A stretch of DNA of 64,000 nucleotides from Pirellulales bacterium (GTDB taxonomy: Bacteria; Planctomycetota; Planctomycetia; Pirellulales; JAEUIK01), in NCBI GenBank assembly GCA_019694435.1, contig JAIBBZ010000003.1, positions 186,001 to 250,000 on the forward strand. The letters run 5' to 3'. Positions 56,623-64,000 of this stretch are shown piece by piece. Positions within the stretch are counted from its first letter, which is position 1; every line of letters begins with the position of its first letter. Made by a program: the position numbers and the translations under genes. The notes below the pieces were generated by a model. The model saw nothing but the letters and a program-made list of their open reading frames with translations. It made no database searches and was not told the origin of the DNA.

Positions 56623-57465
56623 GTGATTCAAAAGAGCCATTGGTTGGTAGTCGCATCGTTGCTGGTGGTCAACTGGATGGCGACGCCCGTACATGCCGTG
56701 CCGATCACTACCACCTTGACGTTGGACAGCAGTCAATCGTTTCTTACCCTGCACATATCGGCAGCCAATGGATTGATTACAGCGGCGCCAACCACATCTG
56801 TTTCTGGTGTGCAAGACGTGACGACTGAGGGACGGGTGTTTGGAACACATCAGGATTTTGACAGTCTCGATCTTGCTTTATCGGGTGGCGATTGGGCACT
56901 TGAAGATACCGAGACATTCATCGACTTCGGTAGTTTTTTGGGCGGGGTTGTTGTCGGAAATCTTGGCATCTCCATGCACGGCCTGACGACTTCCGGGTTT
57001 CTGGAGACGGACCCAGATGCGGTTGATTTTGGTCTGGGCTATTTCGCCGATTATTATCCCACCGACGTGGTAACGCCGTCTTCCTACGTCGACAGCGGAC
57101 TTATGACTTACACGGGCACGGGTGCGATTGGTGGCCTAATAGGATCCGGCACGCTTGATTTTTCAGGGAGCCCATTCGATCTCCCACTGCTACCCGCCCA
57201 CCACAGATACTCCGGCGTCGGCTTTTTCGGAGATCGTGTCAGTCAATCCGGCCAAAATCGAACGTACGCAGTTACCCTGGCATTGCCGGTCTCATTTGCG
57301 CCCGTGATGCTGATGACATCGCCCATTGATGTTTCAGCCACGCTTCAAGGCTACATCGTGGCAACGGGCCTGCTGATCTACAACGTACCAGAACCTTCGA
57401 CGATTGTTCTGTTGGCGATTGCCCTGTGCGGATTGATCCCGTTATGGAGACGCCTCGGGAGGTAA
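56623..57465 (+). CDS. PEP-CTERM-anchored secreted protein
   Basis: The 280-residue product starts at GTG 56623, fixed by GGAGG seven bases upstream. The signal peptide is SHWLVVASLLVVNWMATPVHA. The C-terminus VPEPSTIVLLAIALCGLIPLWRRLGR, seen as VPEPST, a hydrophobic helix and a basic tail, is a PEP-CTERM sorting signal. It would be cleaved by an exosortase that is not in the window. The middle is Thr/Ser/Gly-rich beta-type sequence without a named domain (TTTLTLDSSQSFLTL, LSGGDWALEDTE). The gene is clearly less G+C-rich than its neighbours, with more A/T at third positions. Probably an extracellular matrix or surface protein. Confidence 0.88.
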   Translation: MIQKSHWLVVASLLVVNWMATPVHAVPITTTLTLDSSQSFLTLHISAANGLITAAPTTSVSGVQDVTTEGRVFGTHQDFDSLDLALSGGDWALEDTETFIDFGSFLGGVVVGNLGISMHGLTTSGFLETDPDAVDFGLGYFADYYPTDVVTPSSYVDSGLMTYTGTGAIGGLIGSGTLDFSGSPFDLPLLPAHHRYSGVGFFGDRVSQSGQNRTYAVTLALPVSFAPVMLMTSPIDVSATLQGYIVATGLLIYNVPEPSTIVLLAIALCGLIPLWRRLGR

Positions 57466-58058
57466 CGTCCTCGAAGGACGCGCCACCATGCACGATAGAT
57501 GCTTGCCCAGCGGCGTATCAGCGGGTCGACAATCGTGATGTAGGTCATCGTCTCGCGCGTCTCGGGTTCGCGTTCGAAGTCTTTCGCGTGGCGGTCCCGC
57601 AATCGGCGAGGACGCACCGGCCTGAAGCATCGCTGGCGGGGACAACGACCTCTGCCGTCACGTCCGGGGGCCACCATTTCTTCAGGCGTATCGTGATCAG
57701 CAAGGCTGTCCAGAATACAGATCCATGCGGCGACGATAGTCGCGAAAGGGAGCTTCTTCGGTTCGACAGAATCCGCAGGAGGCGGCGTTGTGTCACTCGC
57801 TCCGGCCGGTTGGGGGCACCGGCTGGAGCGAAGTGGCACTGGCGATGGCGCTGAACCGACTTCCTCCGAGAGACCGGAGCCGGCATCATGCTGCTGATGC
57901 CGTAGCACGCACCGGAATCATGGCGTAGGCATGCTTCCCTGCGCGATCCGGCCTACTTGTCTCCAGCGAACCATGCGCTGCGACAGCCCTGTGCCGGGAG
58001 AGTTGGCCCATGACGAGCAGGTGGCCCCAGCCGACCTTGGCCGCGTGCCGGCAAGCGA
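57466..58058. other. gene-poor stretch between the PEP-CTERM and porin genes
   Basis: A 176-codon minus-strand frame (57908-57378) runs through here and partly antisense to the PEP-CTERM gene, but its sequence changes character along its length and matches no family I know. It may be a decayed gene. I see no tRNA, IS end or clear terminator. Confidence 0.4.
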
Positions 58059-59327
58059 TCAGTCGCGAGACCAGTGATCGGCCACGCCGATCGGCTCGCT
58101 GGCACCGCGGCCAAAGCGCCAGGTCATACCCAAGCCCACCCAGTAGCTCTCGACCCGGGCGATCGTCGCGGCGAATTGGTCCGTGTTTTCGAACATCCCG
58201 CCGGCAAAGAAGTCCATGTCCAGGCCCGGCAGCGCGTCGCGCATGCCGAAGCCCGCCGTGAAGCGATGCTGACAGATGGCCGCAAACTGGCCCTGGATGT
58301 AGCGCAGCGCGGGCACGCCGTCGGGCAACGGGACGCCGCCGATCGAAGTGATCTGCGCGTCGGCCATGGGGTTTTCGTTGTAGGCGTAGCCGGTCCGCAA
58401 TCGCAGGCGTTTCGTGGCGGAGTATTGCATCCCGAATTGATAGACCCATTGGTTGTCGTACAGCCGATCGAGGAAGTCGGCCTCGCCATAGAGCTTGTAC
58501 AGCACGTCGACGGCCAGCAGCAGTCGCCCGCTGGCCAGGCTGTTGTTGGCCAGGCCCAGGCCGAAATTCTCGGGATGCTCGAACTCGACGTCGAAGGTCC
58601 GATTGAACGGCGCTCCTACCGACGCCGCGTCGTCGAACGTGAAGTGCTTGTCGGTCTGCCAATAGGCACCGGCCGTGGTGAACTCGCTGACGGCGTAATT
58701 TGCGCCCAGCGTTCCGCGCAAGCCATAGGCCGGCACCATGCCTCCGGTGTCGGTGAAGGGACCGTCGAGGAACGAATTGCCCAAGGTCAGTCCAGCGCCG
58801 AGCGAGAGCCGCTGGGTCACGTCGATGCCCATGCCCGTCACGACGTCGAGCGCCAGGTACTGGGCCGACGTGCCGTTCGACGCCGGCACTCCGCGAAAAT
58901 CGACGCCGGCACCGGCGCTGGTCATCAGGCCCATGCCGAACGTCGCCGGCAGGCCCAAGGCCGACAAATCCTGCGTGACGCCGATGTTGGGGACCGTGCC
59001 GCCCGGTGTGCCCGAGCGATCGGAGTAAGGCGATACTCCAACCAGCGGCAAGGGCGCCAGTTGGGTGATGTTGTAGGTGGGCTCGGCCCACGCGCCGCCC
59101 ATTCCGAACTGCGTGCCGCGGAACTGCGTCAGCGTGGCCGGGTTGCCGTTGATCGCCGATTGCACGTCCTGGGGACGCGAGAGGCTCGCGCCCGCCATCC
59201 CGCCCGAGGCCGGCATGAGCGTGTTATGCAACTCGATGCCGAACGACTGCGCCCGGGCCTGGCGAGAAGCTGCCAGCGCGAGCCACGCCACGAGCACCAG
59301 CAACCCGAGCCGCCGTATCGCGTCCAT
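58059..59327 (-). CDS. outer-membrane porin of the OmpP1/FadL/TodX family
   Basis: The 422-residue product has a signal peptide (RRLGLLVLVAWLALAASRQARA). It is followed by SFGIELHNTLMPASGGMAGASLSRPQDV-type sequence, in which GGMAGAS and INGNPATLTQ match the FadL N-terminal hatch region. Many amphipathic beta strands run to FWVGLGMTWRFG-like C-terminal strands ending near residue 410. Such porins let hydrophobic molecules, including fatty acids and aromatics, cross the outer membrane; their presence shows a Gram-negative type envelope. The ATG at 59327 is chosen because the upstream frame lacks a signal. Confidence 0.88.
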   Translation of the reverse strand: MDAIRRLGLLVLVAWLALAASRQARAQSFGIELHNTLMPASGGMAGASLSRPQDVQSAINGNPATLTQFRGTQFGMGGAWAEPTYNITQLAPLPLVGVSPYSDRSGTPGGTVPNIGVTQDLSALGLPATFGMGLMTSAGAGVDFRGVPASNGTSAQYLALDVVTGMGIDVTQRLSLGAGLTLGNSFLDGPFTDTGGMVPAYGLRGTLGANYAVSEFTTAGAYWQTDKHFTFDDAASVGAPFNRTFDVEFEHPENFGLGLANNSLASGRLLLAVDVLYKLYGEADFLDRLYDNQWVYQFGMQYSATKRLRLRTGYAYNENPMADAQITSIGGVPLPDGVPALRYIQGQFAAICQHRFTAGFGMRDALPGLDMDFFAGGMFENTDQFAATIARVESYWVGLGMTWRFGRGASEPIGVADHWSRD

Positions 59328-59480
59328 GCGACTGTCTCCGCCTGGGATTGCGCAGCTTCCTGCTGCGCCAGTCGATTGGATCGGTCGGCCAACGAGCATT
59401 CCTGCGCGGGGGGCATCAAAGTTCCGGTTGTACCGGAGCGATCGCAGACCATGCAGGCTGCTGTCGTCCCTGCGCCAGCA

Positions 59481-60488
59481 CTATTTTGCGGTCGCGCCCG
59501 CCCGCTCGTCGAACCGCTGCATGATCTCTTTCCAGTTCGTGAAGACGATGCCCTCGGTCTTCAGGAACTCCTGCACGCGCGGGTCGGAGAACATCTGATA
59601 CTCCCAGATGCGCTGCTGCCAGGAGCCGGTGATGTGCTTGAGGCCCTCGGACGGGGCACTGGGGTGAAAGATCAGTTCGGTGATGCCGGGCCGCAGGCTG
59701 CGCACCTCGGCAAAAAAGTTGCTCAGCTTCTCGTCGTACGTCTTACCCTCGTCGACCGCGTCGAAATCGTCGAGCTTGGGCAGCTTGTAGGCGTCGATCA
59801 ATTTGCGGAGCTGATCGGTGATCGGGTAGCCCTGCCGCTTGAATTTCGCCATCACCTCGGGCGTGTTCTCGATCACCATCGCCGGGATGCGAAACTCCTC
59901 GGCCACTTTCATGTAGACCGCCGTGTAGTCGGGCCGGGCGTAGAGCGTGCCCATGTGCGTGTCGATATGGCTCGGCTTGATGCCCAGCTCCAAGGCGCGG
60001 GCGAGCTGCGCGCGGATCTCGCGCTCGATTTCGGCCGGCGAGGCATTCATCGCCACCGGCAGCACGTCGGGCCAGAGATAGCGCTGCTGGGCCTTCTTGT
60101 CGAGCAGTCCGGGAACTTCGCTCGCCGGCGCGACGGGCCCCCAGCGATAGTACTTCCACTCGCTGGTGAGCGCCAGGTGCAGGCCCATGTCAAAATCGGG
60201 ATGCTCGAGATACCAGGCAGCGATTTCCGGAAACCAGGGACACGGCACCATCATCGCGGCCGATTGAATGACCCCGGCGGGGAGCAGTTCCTTGGCCGCC
60301 TGGTTGGCCTCGTAGCACATGCCGATGTCGTCGGCGTGCAGGATGAGCACCTTTTTGCCGGCCGGGTAGCCGAGCTTCTCGCCCCAGGTCTCGGCCGCGG
60401 CAGGCACGCTCGCACAGGCCAAGACAACGGCAACCAACGGCAGGAAGATCGAGGCAGGCCACCTGGTCACAGCAATTTCTCCAAGCAT
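59481..60488 (-). CDS. secreted ChbG/HpnK (YdjC)-family deacetylase
   Basis: The 335-residue product begins with a signal peptide (ASIFLPLVAVVLACASVPAAAE). The metal-binding motifs of the YdjC family follow: LILHADDIGMCYEAN near residue 50 (Asp-Asp), MGLHLALTSEW near 105, IKPSHIDTHMGTLYA near 165 (two His) and ITELIFHPSAPSEG near 275. Family members deacetylate chitooligosaccharides or hopanoid-linked sugars; the secreted location points to polysaccharide turnover. The ATG at 60488 is chosen over an upstream extension because it starts the signal. The gene is between the porin and bioA on the same strand. Confidence 0.9.
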   Translation of the reverse strand: MLGEIAVTRWPASIFLPLVAVVLACASVPAAAETWGEKLGYPAGKKVLILHADDIGMCYEANQAAKELLPAGVIQSAAMMVPCPWFPEIAAWYLEHPDFDMGLHLALTSEWKYYRWGPVAPASEVPGLLDKKAQQRYLWPDVLPVAMNASPAEIEREIRAQLARALELGIKPSHIDTHMGTLYARPDYTAVYMKVAEEFRIPAMVIENTPEVMAKFKRQGYPITDQLRKLIDAYKLPKLDDFDAVDEGKTYDEKLSNFFAEVRSLRPGITELIFHPSAPSEGLKHITGSWQQRIWEYQMFSDPRVQEFLKTEGIVFTNWKEIMQRFDERAGATAK

Positions 60489-60690
60489 CGTGTATCGAAC
60501 AACCCTGCGAGCAAAGCACGCTTCGTCACGGCCGGACCCGGCAATCGCAGATCCCCCGCAGTGCTCGCTCGGCACTACTTTAGACACAGCAAGAGCACGG
60601 GGAAAGGCGACGGTCCGCGCCGCGGCCGGACTCAAGGCCTCACGCGCCGAACGCAGCCTGCCGCCGGTTGCCGACGGCCTTAACGGCGGC

Positions 60691-62046
60691 TCAGTCGCGC
60701 GTCGCGGCGTCGATACCGGCCTCGGCGGCGGCCACGATCGCGTCGAGCTCGTTCAACTCGATGCTCAACGGCGGCATGATCACCACGACGTTGCCCAGTG
60801 GCCGCAACAACACGCCCTGCGACCGGGCCACGTCGCAAACCCGGTAGCCGCGCTTCTCAGGCCACGGAAACGGCTCGGCCGTCGCGCGATCGCGCACCAA
60901 CTCGATGCCGGCGATCAGGCCCACCTGCCGGACGTCGCCCACGTGCGGGTGCCGCGCGATCCGCTCCAGATGCCGGGCAAGCCGTTCGATCTTGGCCGGC
61001 AGACGGGCGAGCGTGCGTTCTTCAGCGAACACGTCGAGATTCGCCAAGGCCACGGCGGCGCCCAGCGGGTTGCCGCCGTAGGTGTGCCCGTGATAAAAGG
61101 TCTTCGAGTCGGCAAACGTGCCGAGAAACGCCTGAAAGATTTCGTCGGTCGCCAGCGTGGCCGCGAGCGGCAGATAGCCCCCGGTCAGGCCCTTGGCCAG
61201 GCAGAGCAAGTCGGGCGCTACGCCTTCGTGCTCGCAGGCGAACATCCGCCCGGTGCGGCCGAAGCCGACGGCCACTTCATCGGCGATCAACAACACGTCG
61301 TGGCGCCGCGTGAGCCTGTGCACCCCGGCGAGAAAGCCCGGCGGGTGGACGATCATGCCGGCCGCGCACTGGACCAGGGGCTCGAGCACTACCGCGGCGA
61401 TCCGCGCCGCGTCGCGCTCGAGCACTGCCTCTAATTGCCCCAGGAAATACGCGCAGGCCGTCTGGCGGCTGACGCCCTCGGGCAGCCGATACAGCCGCGG
61501 CGTGGGCAGGCGCAGCGTCTCGAACAACAGCGGCGCGAACAACGCGTGAAACCGCTCGACGCCGCCGACGCTCACGCTGCCGATCGTGTCGCCGTGATAG
61601 CCGTCGCCCAGCGTGACGTACAAGCTTTTCTCCGGGCGGGGATCGGGGCGCTGGCGCCAATACTGAAACGCCATCTTCAGCGCCACCTCAACCGCCGTGG
61701 CCCCGTCGTCGGAGTAGAACACGTGCTCGAGCCCCGGCGGCGCCAACTCGACGAGCCGCTGCGCCAGCCGAATCGCCGGCACGTTCGACGAGCCCAAGAG
61801 CGTGACGTGAGCCACGCGATCGAGTTGCTCGCGCAAGGCCGCGTCCAAGCGCGGATGGCGATGGCCGTGCACGTTGCACCACAAGCTGCTGACGCCGTCG
61901 AGGAATTCGCGGCCGTCGAGGTCGACCAGCGTGTGCCGCCGCGCCTCGCGAATCACCAGCGGCTCGTACTCGGCCATCTGCGTAAACGCGTGCCAGACGT
62001 AGCGCCGGTCCCAATCGAGAAGTTGTTCGCGGGTCGGTTCGGACAT
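60691..62046 (-). CDS. bioA: adenosylmethionine-8-amino-7-oxononanoate aminotransferase
   Basis: The 451-residue PLP aminotransferase makes 7,8-diaminopelargonate from KAPA with S-adenosylmethionine as amino donor, in biotin synthesis. YVWHAFTQMAEYEPL near residue 16 and GVSSLWCNVHGHRHP near 51 are BioA-specific. SDDGATAVEVALKMAFQYW near 111, DEVAVGFGRTGRMFACE near 255, LAKGLTGGYLPLAAT with Lys285 and FYHGHTYGGNPLG near 316 complete the class III core. No other bio gene is present in the window; the oxoamine synthase domain at 46432-49980 is a BioF relative but in a different context. It lies 49 bases after the adenosyltransferase-like gene. Confidence 0.96.
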   Translation of the reverse strand: MSEPTREQLLDWDRRYVWHAFTQMAEYEPLVIREARRHTLVDLDGREFLDGVSSLWCNVHGHRHPRLDAALREQLDRVAHVTLLGSSNVPAIRLAQRLVELAPPGLEHVFYSDDGATAVEVALKMAFQYWRQRPDPRPEKSLYVTLGDGYHGDTIGSVSVGGVERFHALFAPLLFETLRLPTPRLYRLPEGVSRQTACAYFLGQLEAVLERDAARIAAVVLEPLVQCAAGMIVHPPGFLAGVHRLTRRHDVLLIADEVAVGFGRTGRMFACEHEGVAPDLLCLAKGLTGGYLPLAATLATDEIFQAFLGTFADSKTFYHGHTYGGNPLGAAVALANLDVFAEERTLARLPAKIERLARHLERIARHPHVGDVRQVGLIAGIELVRDRATAEPFPWPEKRGYRVCDVARSQGVLLRPLGNVVVIMPPLSIELNELDAIVAAAEAGIDAATRD

Positions 62047-62095
62047 GCCAGGCTCGAGAGGCGGAGACGGAAACGGCCCGCGAAGCGATCGACCT

Positions 62096-62884
62096 TTACC
62101 AGGTCAACAAGACGGGCGCACCCACGCCCAAAGAATAGCGCCGCGCCGCGTTGCCGTCGACGACCGCCATTTCGAGGCAGCCGCTCGAACCGATCAGCGC
62201 GACGACGTGGCCCGCCGGACGCTCGCCGTAGGTGCGCTGCAGGCCCACGGCCGTCACGGGGCCACAGCGAATCCGCAGCTCGGGCTCGGCCGCGATCGCC
62301 GCGAGGTGCTCGTGCTCGATATTGGTCACCAGGTTGCCGAACGAGTCGACCAACTGCACTTCGCCGCTCAGTGCTCGATCCCCCGGGATTGGCTCGGGCC
62401 AGGACAATTCAACGAGGCGTTCGGCCTCGGGGCCCAGCGCGGCCGGATCGAGCCCCCGGCTCAGATGCGCGGCCGCCGGCGCCAGAATATCGCGTCCGTG
62501 AAACGTGTGTGACTGTTCGGGCAGCCAGTGCTCGCGGTTGCGCAGATAGCGCAGCATGGTCGGCCGCGCGCGGCGCGTCAGCGCGCTGAGCAGCCCATTG
62601 TCCGGCGCGAGGTAGGCACGGCCTTCGATTTCGGCATAGATCAGTTCGCGCGCGGTGCCCACGCCCGGGTCGACCACGGCCACGTGCAGCGACCCGGCCG
62701 GGAACCAGGGACAAGCCATGGCCAGGACCAGCGCGCCTTGCCGCACGTCTTGCGGCCCAATGGCATGCGTCAGGTCGATCAACCGGGCATCGTTGTGAAT
62801 CGACAAGATCACGCCCTTCAGCGCCGCGACGTAGGCGCTCTGCGGCCCGAAATCGGTGGTCAGCGTGATGATATGGCGAGACAT
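62096..62884 (-). CDS. SAM-hydroxide adenosyltransferase family protein (DUF62)
   Basis: The 262-residue product has the DUF62 family motifs: ITLTTDFGPQSAYVAALKGV at the start with the SAM-binding Asp, IDLTHAIGPQDVRQGA near 35, VAVVDPGVGTARE near 68, YLAPDNGLLSAL near 92 and VDSFGNLVTNI near 178. The characterised archaeal and bacterial members split S-adenosylmethionine with hydroxide to adenosine and methionine; related fluorinase and chlorinase use halide. Absence of the long fluorinase loop favours the hydroxide type. ATG 62884 follows the stop of the upstream gene by 34 bases, so they may be co-transcribed with bioA. Confidence 0.92.
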   Translation of the reverse strand: MSRHIITLTTDFGPQSAYVAALKGVILSIHNDARLIDLTHAIGPQDVRQGALVLAMACPWFPAGSLHVAVVDPGVGTARELIYAEIEGRAYLAPDNGLLSALTRRARPTMLRYLRNREHWLPEQSHTFHGRDILAPAAAHLSRGLDPAALGPEAERLVELSWPEPIPGDRALSGEVQLVDSFGNLVTNIEHEHLAAIAAEPELRIRCGPVTAVGLQRTYGERPAGHVVALIGSSGCLEMAVVDGNAARRYSLGVGAPVLLTW

Positions 62885-62918
62885 GCAGGCGCGACGCGCA
62901 ACGAGTGCCGGACAACGA

Positions 62919-64000
62919 CTATTTGCGGCGGGTGTCGTCGGGAGCCGATGCGACGCGAATCCCGGCTGCGCCGAGATCGAGCGTGGCCCACGACGTGATC
63001 CGCCGACCGTCGTCATCATACCCGACCACGTTCACCGCGAGAGGCCCTCGCGGTGCTCGCGCCAAATCGCCGGGGACACCGGTCAGCACTTCGCCTGGCG
63101 CCAAGGTCGTCGTCCCGAAGCATTGCGCCAGGGCCGCACGATGCAGACAGGTCGTCTGCGGCCCGGGCTGAGCGTTGACCGTGCCGGACAAGGGCTCCCA
63201 GGCCACTCGATCGACGCGCAGCCGATGGCCGCCGTTTTCGCGCAGCTCGAGCTGGCACTCGCCGTCCGGCGTCATGCGCGCGGCCAGCGACAGCCGCGGC
63301 AAGGGGTCCCGCAAGCGGACCACGGAAACCTGCAGCGACGCCCCGCGCTCGGCGGTGATTCGCAGCCGGCGCACCCCTTTTTCCGGCGCCGTCACTACGA
63401 AGTATTTGCTGCCCGTTCCCGTCACCTGGGCGGCGCGGTGCAACGATTCCCCGGCCGCCAGATCCCAGAATTCGAACCGCGGGCCCGCCAGGCCGCGCGT
63501 GCCCAGTTCGCCACCCAAATCGACCCGCGGCAGCACGCCGGTGGCTTGCTTGCCGTCTGCAGTCAGCGCCTGCAGAAACAGGTCGGCCGCGTAACGACGG
63601 TACAGTTCGGAGAACGGTTCGCCGGTGGCCGCCTCGAGATTGGCGACGCCACTGCGGCCCGAGTAGATCAGCTTGGGTAACAGCCCCGGCCCATACTGTT
63701 CGACGCACCACCGCAGGAACAAATAGGTGCTGCCGCGCGGGGCCGCGGCCCGAAACAAGCCGGCCGCCTGATAGTCGGGCACGACCAGCGGCGTCGACTC
63801 GGGCTGGGCCAGGAATTGCGACACGCGGTGGTCGAGATTCGACCAGTTGTCACTGTGCAGATTCTCGACGACGTGGGCAATCGCCTCGTTCAGCCACGAC
63901 TCTTCGTGCCGGGACGAAAACAACAGCGACTGATGCTCGAGCCGCCCGCTGCCGCAGACGGCATGGGCGAATTCGTGCGCCAGCACCGTCTGCAGGTGCG
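62919..64000 (-). CDS. secreted gluzincin-type metallopeptidase-like protein (N-terminus cut by window edge)
   Basis: The frame is open to the right edge, so the N-terminus is missing; at least 359 codons are present. HLQTVLAHEFAHAV at the edge holds a zinc HEFAH motif, and WLNEAIAHVVENLHSDNW about 30 residues on supplies the usual third ligand Glu. STYLFLRWCVEQYGPGLLPKL and a beta-rich C-terminal region follow. It resembles M30-like or DUF1570-type peptidases. The first ATG/GTG codons inside the window are not the true start. It precedes the DUF62 gene by 34 bases on the same strand. Substrate unknown. Confidence 0.85.
   Translation of the reverse strand, partial: HLQTVLAHEFAHAVCGSGRLEHQSLLFSSRHEESWLNEAIAHVVENLHSDNWSNLDHRVSQFLAQPESTPLVVPDYQAAGLFRAAAPRGSTYLFLRWCVEQYGPGLLPKLIYSGRSGVANLEAATGEPFSELYRRYAADLFLQALTADGKQATGVLPRVDLGGELGTRGLAGPRFEFWDLAAGESLHRAAQVTGTGSKYFVVTAPEKGVRRLRITAERGASLQVSVVRLRDPLPRLSLAARMTPDGECQLELRENGGHRLRVDRVAWEPLSGTVNAQPGPQTTCLHRAALAQCFGTTTLAPGEVLTGVPGDLARAPRGPLAVNVVGYDDDGRRITSWATLDLGAAGIRVASAPDDTRRK

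Overview
This 64 kb G+C-rich window looks like chromosome from a planctomycete, probably Pirellulales-like. The signs are an ECF sigma factor overlapping a Ser/Thr kinase with WD40 repeats, two DUF1570/gluzincin-like secreted metallopeptidases, Gfo/Idh/MocA and ChbG/YdjC proteins, a PEP-CTERM protein, two exported proteins with a planctomycete-type N-terminal 'LExR/LExRxLL' motif, and several Cys/Pro-rich secreted proteins of a kind seen in that phylum. No species can be named from the sequence alone. No IS element, prophage or CRISPR array is visible.

Layout. 1-6.5 kb: a TolB-like propeller cut by the left edge, a PduO-type cobalamin adenosyltransferase, a DUF420 membrane protein, tRNA-Leu(UAA), an SGNH-hydrolase-like protein and a PQQ-type propeller on a membrane anchor. 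7-11.8 kb: a four-gene dlt-like operon (adenylating enzyme, carrier protein, SGNH/DltD-like protein, MBOAT acyltransferase), which should activate a small acid and transfer it across the membrane. 12.3-19 kb: one giant 2251-residue exported protein joining a vanadium-haloperoxidase/PAP2 domain with an apparently complete active site to two FG-GAP+ASPIC/UnbV modules, PKD-like domains and Ca-binding repeats. 19-29.5 kb: accessory secreted and membrane proteins, an orphan iron-type ABC permease, and a tandem pair of 473-residue paralogues.

29.5-39.4 kb is mixed housekeeping: dnaA (with a good sigma70-type promoter and an unusual residue in its DNA-binding signature), a GNAT, a PDZ protein, nnrE, a DUF4097 protein, an FmdB zinc ribbon and guaB. 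39.5-45.1 kb is a selenocysteine operon, selD (fused to a flavoprotein)-selB-selA. The matching tRNA-Sec gene selC (UCA anticodon, 8-bp acceptor) lies at 50.6 kb, so the full decoding machinery is in the window, although I found no selenoprotein substrate here.

46.4-50 kb is a single 1182-residue protein fusing a fatty-acyl-AMP ligase, an acyl carrier protein and a PLP-dependent alpha-oxoamine synthase. It is a self-contained machine that could condense a fatty acid with an amino acid, and it is one of the strongest candidates for undescribed chemistry. 51-57.5 kb holds an exported repeat protein, the kinase/sigma pair and an A+T-richer PEP-CTERM protein. 58-64 kb holds an OmpP1/FadL porin, a ChbG-like deacetylase, bioA, a SAM-hydroxide adenosyltransferase family protein and a metallopeptidase-like protein cut by the right edge.
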